A stretch of 64,000 bases of DNA from Mesorhizobium sp. WSM3859 (lineage in GTDB: Bacteria > Pseudomonadota > Alphaproteobacteria > Rhizobiales > Rhizobiaceae), in assembly GCF_002295065.1 (NCBI RefSeq), contig NZ_NSGG01000019.1:24544-88543 (forward strand), given 5' to 3'. How positions within the stretch are numbered: the first letter of the stretch is position 1; each line of letters starts with the position of its first letter. Shown piece after piece: positions 7,995 through 16,132 of the stretch. The notes beneath the pieces were generated by a model, which was not told the DNA's origin, did no database searches, and saw nothing but the letters and a program-made list of their open reading frames with translations. The translations under genes were made by a program, and so were the position numbers.

Positions 7995-9173
7995 TCAGCC
8001 GTGTGGGCGCATCACCACCTTGATGCAGCCGTCCTGCTTGTCGCGAAATGTCTTGTAGAGCTCAGGTCCTTCCTCCAGACCGGCGCGGTGGGTGATGACG
8101 AAGGACGGGTCGATCTCGCCGCTTAGCACCTTCTGCAGCAGCGGCTCAAGATAGCGGTGGGTGTGGGTCTGGCCCATGCGGAATGTCAGCCCCTTGTTCA
8201 TCGCCGCGCCGAACGGAATGTGATCCACCAGTCCGATATAGACGCCGGGCACCGAGATGGTGCCGCCCTTGCGGCAGCAATAGATCGCCTCGCGCAGCAC
8301 ATGCGGCCGGTCGGTGCCGAGATAGACGGTGGCCTTGGCCTTATCGAGCATGGAATCGGACGTGGCCGTGGCATCGGCCTCGGTGCCGACGCAGTCGATG
8401 CAGCTGTCAGGGCCGCGACCGGCGGTCATGGCCATGAGGGCATCGTAAATATCGGAGTTGCTGAAATCGAGCGTCTCCGCCTTGCCGTAGTCGCGCGCCA
8501 TGGCGAGCCGTTCCGGCACCTTGTCGATGGCGATGACGCGGCCAGCGCCGAGCATCCAGGCGCTCTGGATGGCGAACTGACCGACCGGTCCGCATCCCCA
8601 GATGGCGACAGTGTCGCCTTCCTGGATGCCGGCGTTCTCGGCCGCCATGTAGCCGGTGGGAAAGATATCGGAGAGGAACAGCACCTGCTCGTCGTCCATA
8701 CCGTCGGGCACCTTGATGGGACCGACATCGGCAAAGGGGACGCGCAGGTACTCGGCCTGTCCTCCCCAATAGCCGCCGACCAGATGCGAATAGCCGAACA
8801 GGCCCGCGGGCGACTGGCCCATGACCTTGGCGGCCTGCTCGGCGTTTGGGTTCGACCGGTCGCAGAGCGAGAACAGGCCGTTCTCGCAAAACCAGCACTC
8901 GCCGCAGGAGATGTTGAAGGGGACGACGACGCGATCACCCTTCCTGAACTTCGTGTGAGCGCGGCCGACTTCCACCACTTCGCCCATCGTCTCGTGGCCC
9001 AGCACGTCGCCCGATTTCATCGTCGGCATGTAGCCATCCATCAGATGCAGGTCGGAGCCGCATATGGCGCAGCAGGTGACCTTGATGATGATGTCACGGT
9101 CGTTCTCGATCGCCGGATCGGCGACCTGGTCGCAACGAATATCGCCTTTGCCGTGCCATGTGAGGGCTTTCAT
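7995..9173 (-). CDS. Zinc-dependent alcohol dehydrogenase (formaldehyde-dehydrogenase-like MDR)
   Basis: 392 residues. The catalytic zinc site is visible as CAICGSDLHLMDG, with GDVLGHETMGEVVEVG downstream. The structural zinc lobe is CGECWFCENGLFSLC with four cysteines. The Rossmann motif is AIWGCGPVGQFAIQSA. The length and the LPDGMDDEQVLFLSDIFPTG-like segment fit the glutathione-independent formaldehyde dehydrogenase-like branch of medium-chain dehydrogenases. Likely role: NAD-dependent oxidation or reduction of alcohols or aldehydes under stress. An EcfG-like promoter lies 45 nt upstream, and it stands alone in its orientation. Confidence 0.9.
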   Translation of the reverse strand: MKALTWHGKGDIRCDQVADPAIENDRDIIIKVTCCAICGSDLHLMDGYMPTMKSGDVLGHETMGEVVEVGRAHTKFRKGDRVVVPFNISCGECWFCENGLFSLCDRSNPNAEQAAKVMGQSPAGLFGYSHLVGGYWGGQAEYLRVPFADVGPIKVPDGMDDEQVLFLSDIFPTGYMAAENAGIQEGDTVAIWGCGPVGQFAIQSAWMLGAGRVIAIDKVPERLAMARDYGKAETLDFSNSDIYDALMAMTAGRGPDSCIDCVGTEADATATSDSMLDKAKATVYLGTDRPHVLREAIYCCRKGGTISVPGVYIGLVDHIPFGAAMNKGLTFRMGQTHTHRYLEPLLQKVLSGEIDPSFVITHRAGLEEGPELYKTFRDKQDGCIKVVMRPHG

Positions 9174-9217
9174 GGGGTTGTTCCTTGGGTTGTCGATGCT
9201 TGGGAGCTAACGGGCCG

Positions 9218-9242
9218 AACTGGCGCCGGGCGGCAATGTTCC
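9218..9242 (-). promoter_or_regulatory. EcfG-type stress promoter
   Basis: On the minus strand: GGAAC, 16-nt spacer, AGTT; 45 nt upstream of the dehydrogenase start at 9173. Confidence 0.65.
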
Positions 9243-9261
9243 CGGATCAGAGCCCGCCTTT

Positions 9262-10045
9262 TCAGCCATTCTTCGCCGAACCCGGTTCGGCCATGTCGCG
9301 GTGCTGTTCGGCCAGCGTGCCGGCTGGTGTGACATGAGCGGCGGCGACCTGCATCTTGTTCTTCCAGCCGCTGACCACTTGCTCCTCGCCGGCCATCATG
9401 GCGTCGTAGCCGTCCCTGGCCACATCGGCGGGGTTGTCCTTCTCCTGCACGCGGATTTCGGTATCCATCATGTCGGCGCGCTGGAAGAAGCGGTCTGGGT
9501 GGCCCCCGGCATCAGCACGGTCACGCTCACGCCGCTGTCCTTCAACTCGTGGCGCAGCGCGATGGCGAAGGAATCGATGAAGGCCTTGGTTCCGTTGTAG
9601 ACCGCCTGGAACGTGCCGGGCATGAAGCCGGCGATCGAGCCGGTGAACAGGATCCGGCCGCGACCACGCTCGACCATCTTGCGGCCGAGCCGATGGGCCA
9701 AATAGACTGTTCCTGTGATGTTGGTGTCGATGACGCGGCGCGCCTCGGCCCAATCCTGGTCGACAAACCCCGGCCCAGGCCGCGCCCTGCATTGAGGAGC
9801 AGAAGATCGATGTCGCGGTCGCCGATCTCGGCGATCAATTTGTCGGCGCCGTCCTCGCTTGCAAGGTTGGCCTCCGCCGCGTCGACCGAGACGCCATGCG
9901 ATCGGAGCGCCTCCGCGGCCTCCTCGATGGCCGGCTCATCGGCTACGATAACCAGATCGTAGCCGTCCTTGGCGCAGAGTTTCGCGAGCTCCTTGCCGAT
10001 GCCGCTCGAGGCGCCGGTGACGACCGCCATTTTGCCGTTTTCCAT
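9262..10045 (-). pseudogene. Short-chain dehydrogenase broken by two frameshifts
   Basis: Three consecutive reading frames together spell one classical SDR. Frame 1 from the ATG at 10045 gives MAVVTGASSGIGKELAKLC and LLLLNAGRGLGRG. Near 9770 the reading shifts to DTNITGTVYLAHRLGRKMV and YNGTKAFIDSFAIALRHELK (YxxxK). Near 9490 it shifts again to RADMMDTEIRVQEKDNPADV and the C-terminus ending at 9262. The ribosome-binding site (AGGAGGA) and an EcfG-like promoter are intact, so the decay is recent or is an assembly error. SDRs of this type (DltE/YqjQ-like) act on unknown carbonyl substrates. Confidence 0.85.
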
Positions 10046-10071
10046 TTCGATCCTCCTGCGTGGTTCGGCCG

Positions 10072-10096
10072 AACATCCGGTTGGACCGAATGTTCC
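10072..10096 (-). promoter_or_regulatory. EcfG-type stress promoter
   Basis: On the minus strand: GGAAC, 16-nt spacer, TGTT; 27 nt upstream of the broken SDR start. Confidence 0.65.
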
Positions 10097-10143
10097 TCGC
10101 GCAGCGAGGATTCGGTGCGGCCGATTGCAATGCGGTTGCCTGG

Positions 10144-10168
10144 GGAACCGCGCGGGCGCTCGGCTGTT
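10144..10168 (+). promoter_or_regulatory. EcfG-type stress promoter
   Basis: GGAAC, 16-nt spacer, TGTT; 24 nt upstream of the ATG at 10192. Lies back to back with the promoter of the SDR remnant. Confidence 0.65.
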
Positions 10169-10191
10169 GGATCGGCAAAGGAGCAATGGCC

Positions 10192-10398
10192 ATGGGACTC
10201 TTTTCCGACCTGAATAAGAAGCTGACCGAAAACCTCTATGCCCATGGAAGCTATCTGAGCGATCCGAGCGCCGACCTGCCGCAGCGCGTGGAGGAGACGG
10301 TCGATCTGTTGATGCCCTTCGTGAAGCCCGAAGCGCGGGAAACGGTGAAGCTGCAGATCCTCGGCATCATCCACGAGCATATCTTTGACGAGGAGTAA
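10192..10398 (+). CDS. Small conserved hypothetical protein
   Basis: 68 residues from the second of two in-frame ATGs. That ATG is chosen because AAAGGAG at 10177-10183 is 8 nt from it but only 2 nt from the first. The protein is MGLFSDLNKKLTENLYAHG..., with amphipathic helices and an acidic end (HEHIFDEE). No membrane segment. I do not recognise a domain. The EcfG-like promoter places it in the stress regulon. Confidence 0.7.
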   Translation: MGLFSDLNKKLTENLYAHGSYLSDPSADLPQRVEETVDLLMPFVKPEARETVKLQILGIIHEHIFDEE

Positions 10399-10639
10399 CT
10401 CCGGCAATCGCTCGATCGCCCGGAGACACGAGCCGTCGGGATGCTTTCATTCCGAACGCCGGGATCCGTGCTGCTTTTCGGCCTCGCGCAGCACCCGCAC
10501 AACGGCATCCACTGGAGAGGGGTGCGTTGTAGGCTGGGCTTTCCAGCGCCACAGATGGCGAAACAACTTCTCAAGCTCGGCATCGCAACAACCTCCTTGC
10601 CCTATCGAACCTGGAACGAGGAGCGATGTTCGTTCGCGG

Positions 10640-10957
10640 CTAGCGGAAGAGCGCGGCGAAGAGAAATGCGACCGCGGCCAAGACAATCAGCGCGACAATG
10701 ACCAGGACCGGGCCGTTTCTGCGCGGCTGGAGATCGGGAGCGTTCTCCGGCGGTCGCATCGCGTTGGCAAAGCTCGCCTGATTCGTGAAATTGGGTTTAT
10801 GCCCCGCGCCTTGAGCTGCGGGACTTGGCGCAGCGGCGGCTTCTGCATCGGTTTCCAGAGGGGCGGCTGCTGGATCAAAGCCGGGCGTCTTATCCTGCGA
10901 GGCGCCTGCTTGGATGTCGCCACGCTGCTCGGTCGGAGATCGCAACTTCGATGGCAT
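10640..10957 (-). CDS. Small tail-anchored-type membrane protein
   Basis: 105 residues. The first ~78 residues are polar and Ala/Pro rich (likely disordered). One C-terminal hydrophobic segment, VLVIVALIVLAAVAFLFAAL, ends two residues before the stop, which is a tail-anchor layout. An AAAGGAG ribosome-binding site lies about 7 nt before the ATG. It is downstream of, and co-directional with, the receiver protein gene, with 35 bp between. Function unknown. Confidence 0.7.
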   Translation of the reverse strand: MPSKLRSPTEQRGDIQAGASQDKTPGFDPAAAPLETDAEAAAAPSPAAQGAGHKPNFTNQASFANAMRPPENAPDLQPRRNGPVLVIVALIVLAAVAFLFAALFR

Positions 10958-10992
10958 TTGCCGTCTCCTTTACCCTCGAAGGGCGCGTTATG

Positions 10993-11595
10993 TCAGTGCA
11001 GCAACGAGCCTCCGCGGGCGCGCGCGATGCCGCGCATGATACCATTGAGCCAATCGGCAGTGGATGAGCCGGTAGGTCTGTTGTCGATGTCCTCAAGTGC
11101 ACGTTCCAAGGTCAGTTCGACGAGGCGATCGGAAGCTCTGGCATCGTCCAGCAGCAGGCGCGCGGCGAGCCGGAGTTTGGGCAACAGCGAGACCACGTCG
11201 TCCGCCACGGTTGCCGGCTGCGCAACAGTGGAGGTCATTGGCTCAAGCAGCGGTTCTGGCGAGAACAGCGCGTCGGCGAGGGCGGTCCGGCTTGAGGACT
11301 TGCTGCTTACGAAACGCAGATGCTCGGGAACAGCGATCTCGTCATAGCCGCTGAAGAATACGAACGGCACGTTGCGGCTCATCAACTCGTCCGCAATCGG
11401 GAAAACGTGTCTCCCCTGGAGATCAACGTCCAGGATAGCCGCCTCGGCTGTCTGCGCATGTCGTCCGGCCTGCTCTACGGTCGCGACCGGCCCGAGGATG
11501 ATGGCGCCCATGTCGGAAAAGAACTTGGCTAGATCGCTGGCCAGCAGCCACTCGTCTTCCGCGATCAAGAGGTGAAGTCTCCTGAGGTTTCGCAC
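10993..11595 (-). CDS. Response-regulator receiver protein with sigma-region-2-like C-terminus
   Basis: 200 residues from a GTG at 11595, preferred over the upstream in-frame TTG at 11610 because AAGGAG lies 6 nt before it. Residues 1-115 form a receiver domain: LLIAEDEWLLASDLA (acidic pocket), AILDVDLQGRHVFPIAD with the phospho-acceptor Asp in ILDVD, and VPFVFFSGYDE; the usual Lys region reads VSSKSS. The C-terminal ~65 residues resemble ECF sigma region 2: LPKLRLAARLLLDDARASD, LVELTLERALEDID, WLNGIMRGIAR. No region 4 follows. The order is the reverse of PhyR (sigma-like then receiver). It may act in stress signalling as a decoy or scaffold; this is inference. Confidence 0.75.
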   Translation of the reverse strand: MRNLRRLHLLIAEDEWLLASDLAKFFSDMGAIILGPVATVEQAGRHAQTAEAAILDVDLQGRHVFPIADELMSRNVPFVFFSGYDEIAVPEHLRFVSSKSSSRTALADALFSPEPLLEPMTSTVAQPATVADDVVSLLPKLRLAARLLLDDARASDRLVELTLERALEDIDNRPTGSSTADWLNGIMRGIARARGGSLLH

Positions 11596-12030
11596 GCGAA
11601 GCTCCTTCAACTCGCATTCCGACGTGATGCGACCTCGGCCCTGGCGTGCTGCGCCGACACCGGCGCGCGCGACAATGAGGTCGGTAGGAAGCCAGATCTA
11701 GAACGCAGTGACGGGTGAACCGTTCTGGCCGCTCGCGGCGCACGTCCGATATATCGATACGGCAGGTGACTACATGGACCCATTTCCCCGGCCTGCGGTT
11801 CGGCACGAGGCGGGTGTCGGCCGGGAAGCATGACGATGACGACCGCATCAAGCGATCGCGCGAGGGATATTTCACGAGTGCAAACCTGGTGGCGATTCAT
11901 GGTCTCAGCACTCCTTTTGTCTTTACGTTCCGGATCGCGGGATGTGAGTCTGGCGGCGCGACCGCAACACGTGAAAGCAGAAAGGCCGGCCTCCGGAGCG
12001 AGCCTTTGGTCGAGCGAAGCGTCCTCGGCG
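11596..12030. other. Intergenic region without a supported gene
   Basis: About 430 bases between divergent genes. Reading frames here are short and lack start context or family features. It must hold the promoter of the receiver gene on the minus strand, but I found no convincing element for it. Confidence 0.5.
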
Positions 12031-12055
12031 GGAACCTTGCTTTCGCCAATGGGTT
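12031..12055 (+). promoter_or_regulatory. EcfG-type stress promoter
   Basis: GGAAC, 16-nt spacer, GGTT; 36 nt upstream of the GTG at 12091. Confidence 0.6.
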
Positions 12056-12090
12056 AATGTGTCGTCGTTAACTTATGTTAGGACAAGCCG

Positions 12091-12279
12091 GTGGCACGGA
12101 AAGTTCATGAAGTGCCCAGCCCAGAGGAATTGCCCTCCGACATCACAAGTGCGGAGCGCGAGATGGCCCTGGCGCTCGGTACGTTGGCACACCAGGAAGC
12201 GCCGTCTCGAATGTTGGAACTGGCGCGAAGGCTGGACGCTGCGATCGCGCTGCGTGCGTGCAAAGCCCGTCCGAATTGA
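12091..12279 (+). CDS. Small helical hypothetical protein
   Basis: 62 residues with a GTG start at 12091 preceded by AGGA. The core, EREMALALGTLAHQEAPSRM and LELARRLDAAIALR, predicts two amphipathic helices joined by a Pro-containing turn. This outline recalls small NepR-like anti-sigma proteins (helix, EPVP-type turn, helix), but the diagnostic residues are not clearly present, so that is only a suggestion. It lies between the receiver/sigma-like protein and catalase and has its own EcfG-like promoter. Confidence 0.6.
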   Translation: MARKVHEVPSPEELPSDITSAEREMALALGTLAHQEAPSRMLELARRLDAAIALRACKARPN

Positions 12280-12569
12280 CTTTTAACGGACAACATTCTG
12301 ATCTCGCCGATCCGGAACAATCGTGGTCTGCATTTGTTCGTCTTCGAAACCTTCTGTGGGACGATCGGATGAAGGGCCTAATTCAAAGCCTGATGGCCGA
12401 GTTGTTGCCGCGCTGGTGGCGGCGGAAAACTCTCGTTCCGGCACTGGGGGAGATGCGTGTTCGTGCATCCGCGCGAGTAACACCCGGTAGTCAAAGGCAT
12501 CCCGAGCGGGGAAAGGCTCGGACGCCGTTCCAAGATAGCTCACGCCGGGCATGCCCCGCTGTACCGGCT
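12280..12569. other. Untranslated region upstream of katE
   Basis: About 290 bases with no supported gene. An open frame continues in frame upstream of katE but has no ribosome-binding site or catalase-like sequence before 12633. Confidence 0.4.
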
Positions 12570-12594
12570 GGAACATTCGCCCCGATTGCTCGTT
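12570..12594 (+). promoter_or_regulatory. EcfG-type stress promoter of katE (perfect consensus)
   Basis: GGAAC at 12570-12574, 16-nt spacer, CGTT at 12591-12594; 39 nt upstream of the catalase ATG. Exact match to the general-stress sigma consensus. Confidence 0.8.
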
Positions 12595-12632
12595 CGGCAA
12601 CATCATTTCAGCGAACACAAGGGACACCGACA

Positions 12633-14747
12633 ATGCCGAAGAAAGCTTCCCCGGCCGACGCTACAGCCGTGGCTGAGATTCATGATCAGGAACTTGTCCG
12701 CGGTAATGGCGGCGAACTGCATCAGGTGGCCGAAGGCGATGTCGAGGTGCAGACGACGGCGCTTGGCACGCCGATTGCGGATGACCACAACACGTTGAAG
12801 GTCGGCGAACGCGGTCCCACGCTGATCGAGGATTTTCATTTCCGCGAAAAGATCTTCCATTTCGATCATGAGCGCATCCCCGAGCGCGTGGTCCACGCGC
12901 GCGGCTACGGCGCCCATGGCTTCTTCGAGACTTACGAGTCACTCGCCAAGTACACCAAGGCCGATATCTTCCAGCGGCCCGGCGAAAAGACACCCGCCTT
13001 CGTTCGTTTCTCGACCGTCGCCGGCAGCAAAGGGTCTTTCGACCTGGCGCGGGATGTTCGCGGCTTCGCTGTGAAGCTCTACACCGAGGAGGGCAATTGG
13101 GATCTGGTCGGCAACAACATCCCGGTCTTCTTCATCCAGGATGCGATCAGGTTTCCGGATATGGTCCATGCTGTGAAGGAGGAGCCAGACCGGGCTTTTC
13201 CGCAGGCCCAATCCGCGCACGACAATTTCTGGGATTTTATCTCGCTCACGCCGGAATCGATGCACATGATCATGTGGATCATGTCCGACCGCGCCATTCC
13301 CCGGTCGTTCCGGTTCATGCAGGGCTTCGGCGTACACACGTTCCGTCTCGTCAACGCCAAGGATGAATCGACCTTCGTCAAATTCATCTGGAAGCCGAAG
13401 CTGGGCATGCAGTCGGTGGTCTGGAACGAGGCCGTGAAGATCAACGGCGCCGATCCCGATTTCCACCGCCGCGACCTCTGGAACGCCGTCCAGTCCGGCG
13501 ATTTTCCGGAGTGGGAGCTGTGCGTGCAGCTCTTCGACCAGGATTTCGCCGACAGTTTCGACTTCGATATCCTCGATCCTACCAAGATCATTCCCGAGGA
13601 GGTCATCGAGCCGTTGCCGGTCGGCCGCCTTGTTCTCGATCGCATGCCGCAGAACTTCTTCGCCGAAACCGAGCAGGTTGCCTTCATGACGCAGAACGTA
13701 CCGCCGGGCATCGATTTCTCCAACGATCCTCTGCTGCAGGGACGCAACTTCTCCTATCTCGACACGCAGCTCAAACGCCTGGGCAGCCCCAACTTCACCC
13801 ATCTTCCCATCAACGCGCCGAAATGTCCCTTCCATCATTTCCAGCAGGACGGTCACATGGCGATGCGCAACCCGGCCGGCCGCGCCAACTATCAGCCGAA
13901 CTCCTGGGGCGACGGCCCGCGTGAGTCGCCCGAGCGGGGCTTCCGCTCCTTTGCCGATGCGGAGGAGGGGCAGAAGGTCCGGTTAAGGGCGGAGAGCTTC
14001 GCCGATCACTACAGCCAGGCCCGCCAATTCTTCATCAGCCAGACCGAGCCCGAGCAGCGTCACATCGCGATGGCTTTGACATTCGAACTGAGCAAGGTCG
14101 AGACGCCGGTCATCCGCGAGCGGATGATCTCCCATCTGCTTAACATCGACGAGACGCTGGCGACCACAGTTGCCGACAAGCTCGGCATCAAGACAATGCC
14201 GGCGCCTGCCGACGCGGCTGTGCCGACACGCGATGACCTCGAGCCGTCGCCCGCGCTCAGCATCATCAACAACGGGCCGGACAGCTTCAAGGGTCGCAAG
14301 ATCGGCGTACTCGTCAGCGACGGCATCGATTCCGGCCTTCTGCAAGCGATACGGGATGCGGCGCAAGCGGAAGGCGCCAAGGTGGAAATCGTGGCGCGCC
14401 GGCTGGGCGGCGTCGAAGCTGGCGATGGCAGCTGGATCGAAGCCAACCACATGATCGACGGCGGACCGTCGGTTCTTTTCGATGCGGTCGTGCTGCTCGT
14501 TTCCGAGGAAGGCGCCGAGATGCTGTCCAGGGATGCTGCGGCAAAGGACTTCGTGTCCGACGCCTTTGCGCACCTGAAGTTCATCGGCTTCGTCGCGGAT
14601 GCCGGACCTCTGTTGGCAAGCGCCGGCGTGGCGGCCGATGCAGACGAGGGGCTCATCGAGCTCACAGTCGGCGGTTCCGCGCGCTCGTTCGTCGAGGCTT
14701 GCCGCAAGCTGCGGCTGTGGGCGAGGGAAGGTGCCGTCAAACTCTGA
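12633..14747 (+). CDS. katE: Large-subunit catalase, KatE/HPII type
   Basis: 704 residues, as expected for clade 2 catalases with a C-terminal flavodoxin/GATase-like domain. The ATG at 12633 is chosen because the perfect EcfG promoter lies 39 nt upstream; the frame is open further upstream without family sequence. The active-site His lies in RVVHARGYGAHGFFETY and the distal Asn in DLVGNNIPVFFIQDAIRFPD. The proximal haem Tyr is in GRNFSYLDTQLKRLG. The C-terminal domain begins about residue 550 with GRKIGVLVSDGIDSGLL. It converts hydrogen peroxide to water and oxygen in the cytoplasm. Monocistronic, closed by a terminator-like hairpin at 14866. Confidence 0.97.
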   Translation: MPKKASPADATAVAEIHDQELVRGNGGELHQVAEGDVEVQTTALGTPIADDHNTLKVGERGPTLIEDFHFREKIFHFDHERIPERVVHARGYGAHGFFETYESLAKYTKADIFQRPGEKTPAFVRFSTVAGSKGSFDLARDVRGFAVKLYTEEGNWDLVGNNIPVFFIQDAIRFPDMVHAVKEEPDRAFPQAQSAHDNFWDFISLTPESMHMIMWIMSDRAIPRSFRFMQGFGVHTFRLVNAKDESTFVKFIWKPKLGMQSVVWNEAVKINGADPDFHRRDLWNAVQSGDFPEWELCVQLFDQDFADSFDFDILDPTKIIPEEVIEPLPVGRLVLDRMPQNFFAETEQVAFMTQNVPPGIDFSNDPLLQGRNFSYLDTQLKRLGSPNFTHLPINAPKCPFHHFQQDGHMAMRNPAGRANYQPNSWGDGPRESPERGFRSFADAEEGQKVRLRAESFADHYSQARQFFISQTEPEQRHIAMALTFELSKVETPVIRERMISHLLNIDETLATTVADKLGIKTMPAPADAAVPTRDDLEPSPALSIINNGPDSFKGRKIGVLVSDGIDSGLLQAIRDAAQAEGAKVEIVARRLGGVEAGDGSWIEANHMIDGGPSVLFDAVVLLVSEEGAEMLSRDAAAKDFVSDAFAHLKFIGFVADAGPLLASAGVAADADEGLIELTVGGSARSFVEACRKLRLWAREGAVKL

Positions 14748-14865
14748 CGTGTTCATCCGACCAGCGAGAAACAAAGGACTTTTGACGGAACATTTTGAAC
14801 GCCTACCTGTTCGAGAGAAGATCGCCCTCCCTCCAGCGATCCGGGGTCCCATCAAGACCCATCAA

Positions 14866-14900
14866 GGCCCGTTGCCGCATGCAGGCAGCGGGCCTTTCTT
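14866..14900 (+). terminator. Rho-independent terminator after katE
   Basis: An 11-bp stem (14866-14876 with 14884-14894, one G-U pair), 7-nt loop, then TTTCTT. Located about 120 nt after the catalase stop. Confidence 0.75.
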
Positions 14901-14933
14901 CATCTGGGGATATTCCGCGCGCTGGAGCCCCCG

Positions 14934-14959
14934 GGAACAAGCGGGATATCTTCGGGGTT
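14934..14959 (+). promoter_or_regulatory. EcfG-type stress promoter
   Basis: GGAAC, 17-nt spacer, GGTT; 39 nt upstream of the ATG at 14998. Confidence 0.6.
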
Positions 14960-14997
14960 CCTTTCGAGAGAGGGGAACCGTCAAACAGGAGGCCGCA

Positions 14998-15261
14998 ATG
15001 AGCGAGGCTATGACGACCTCAAATCACGAAGTGATCCGAGCATGGATCGAGGCGCGCCAGGGCAGGCTTGCCGTCGTCGCGGCGCCGGGAAAGGCTGCGA
15101 CGCTGCGGGTCGATTTCGGCGCTAGCGACGAAGATCTGAGGCCGATCGAATGGGAAGAGTTCTTCAAAGTTCTGGACGACAACAACTTGGCGTTCGTCCA
15201 CCAGGACATGACCGCAGAGGGCATCACCAGCCGCTTCAACGAATTCGTCCCGCGCGAGTAG
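14998..15261 (+). CDS. Small conserved hypothetical protein, stress-regulated paralogue 2
   Basis: 87 residues, ATG at 14998 after AGGAGG. It is the second copy of the protein at 7357: the shared blocks are the NH..IR.W.E.R.GR start, the L.PIEW.EFF..LD.NNLAFVHQD centre and the SRFNEFV end. The two are roughly 50-60 percent identical by eye. No domain recognised. Soluble, cytoplasmic by composition. Its own EcfG-like promoter at 14934 and position just after katE suggest a stress role. Confidence 0.8.
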   Translation: MSEAMTTSNHEVIRAWIEARQGRLAVVAAPGKAATLRVDFGASDEDLRPIEWEEFFKVLDDNNLAFVHQDMTAEGITSRFNEFVPRE

Positions 15262-15274
15262 AGGAAATCGCCAG

Positions 15275-15556
15275 TTATTGAACGCCCGGCATCTTGCTGG
15301 CATCCTGAGGGTTCTTCGTGATGCCGGCTGCTGGCGAGGTATCCTGCGGTGCATTGCCGCCCTGGTTTTGTTCGGGTGTGCGTTTCCATGGCGCCGAAGA
15401 TGAGCCACTGTCGACTCCAATGAAAGCCCAGTAGCAAAGCGCCATGACCACCAGCAGCAGTAGCAGCGGCAAAAGCACCCGTCTCGCCTTGCCGTTGCAC
15501 CGCTGGCGCCGACGACGCTCATGCTTGCCGCCGTCGCGCGGCCTCGCGATCGACAT
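15275..15556 (-). CDS. Small single-pass membrane protein
   Basis: 93 residues. A basic N-terminus (KHERRRRQRCNGKARR) is followed by one membrane helix, VLLPLLLLLVVMALCYWAFI, and a polar, probably periplasmic, Gln/Pro/Ala-rich tail. The start overlaps the 3' end of the upstream gene by 38 bp, which suggests coupling. No domain recognised. Confidence 0.6.
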   Translation of the reverse strand: MSIARPRDGGKHERRRRQRCNGKARRVLLPLLLLLVVMALCYWAFIGVDSGSSSAPWKRTPEQNQGGNAPQDTSPAAGITKNPQDASKMPGVQ

Positions 15557-16118
15557 CGTCAGCCGAATAATCGCCGGCAGCCGGATCGAATTCTGCCCAC
15601 CCGTCCGCTTGGTATTCGCTGCGGCGGTCGGCGATGTTGACCGACGCGGAGCTGCGGAGAACTTCACGGGCTTCCGCGGCGAGGTCGTCCTCGACACGAG
15701 CCGTCACCAGCGTCCCGCCGCGGCGGACGCCTTCGGCATAGACATGTGCGTCTTGCTCCGGCACGCCGGCGTCGGTCAGGCTGCCGATAATGCCGCCGGC
15801 CGCCCCGCCGACAATCGCCCCGGCGACGGCGCCCGCGGCTGTCGCCGCCAGCCAGCCGGCCGCGACCACCGGCCCGACGCCCGGTATCGCCATGGCGCCC
15901 AGGCCTGTCGCCAGGCCGCCGGCCCCGCCCACGACCGCGCCGATGCCGGCGCCGCTGGCGGCATCCTCGGCGGCGGGGGATTGCGTGTTTCGGTACCAGC
16001 CGCGGGCATTGTTGGCCATGATGCTGATATCGGATGACGGAACGCCGATGGACTCCAGTGCGCCCACGGCGTCAGCGGCGTCGTCATAGTCGTCGAAAAG
16101 GGCGGTGATCGTTTGCAT
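15519..16118 (-). CDS. General-stress-protein-17M-like protein with glycine-rich hydrophobic core
   Basis: 199 residues, ATG at 16118 after AGGAGA. The first ~40 residues, MQTITALFDDYDDAADAVGA and IGVPSSDISIM, match the GSP17M/YflT-type N-terminal domain. The middle is a Gly/Ala-rich hydrophobic stretch (about residues 55-112) resembling glycine-zipper segments. The C-terminus (VRRGGTLVTARVEDDLAAEA) is another small domain. Known members are stress-induced, function unclear. It sits 14 bp after the DUF4142 gene, so probably the same transcript and the same EcfG-like promoter at 16893. Confidence 0.75.
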   Translation of the reverse strand: MQTITALFDDYDDAADAVGALESIGVPSSDISIMANNARGWYRNTQSPAAEDAASGAGIGAVVGGAGGLATGLGAMAIPGVGPVVAAGWLAATAAGAVAGAIVGGAAGGIIGSLTDAGVPEQDAHVYAEGVRRGGTLVTARVEDDLAAEAREVLRSSASVNIADRRSEYQADGWAEFDPAAGDYSADDVDREAARRRQA

Positions 16119-16132
16119 GTCGGTTCTCCTGT

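Noticed and set aside
8157..9332. 391-codon open frame on the plus strand
   Set aside because: Antisense to the zinc alcohol dehydrogenase, whose motifs are unmistakable.
10385..11347. 320-codon open frame on the plus strand
   Set aside because: Opposite the tail-anchored protein and receiver gene, both of which have ribosome-binding sites and recognisable patterns.
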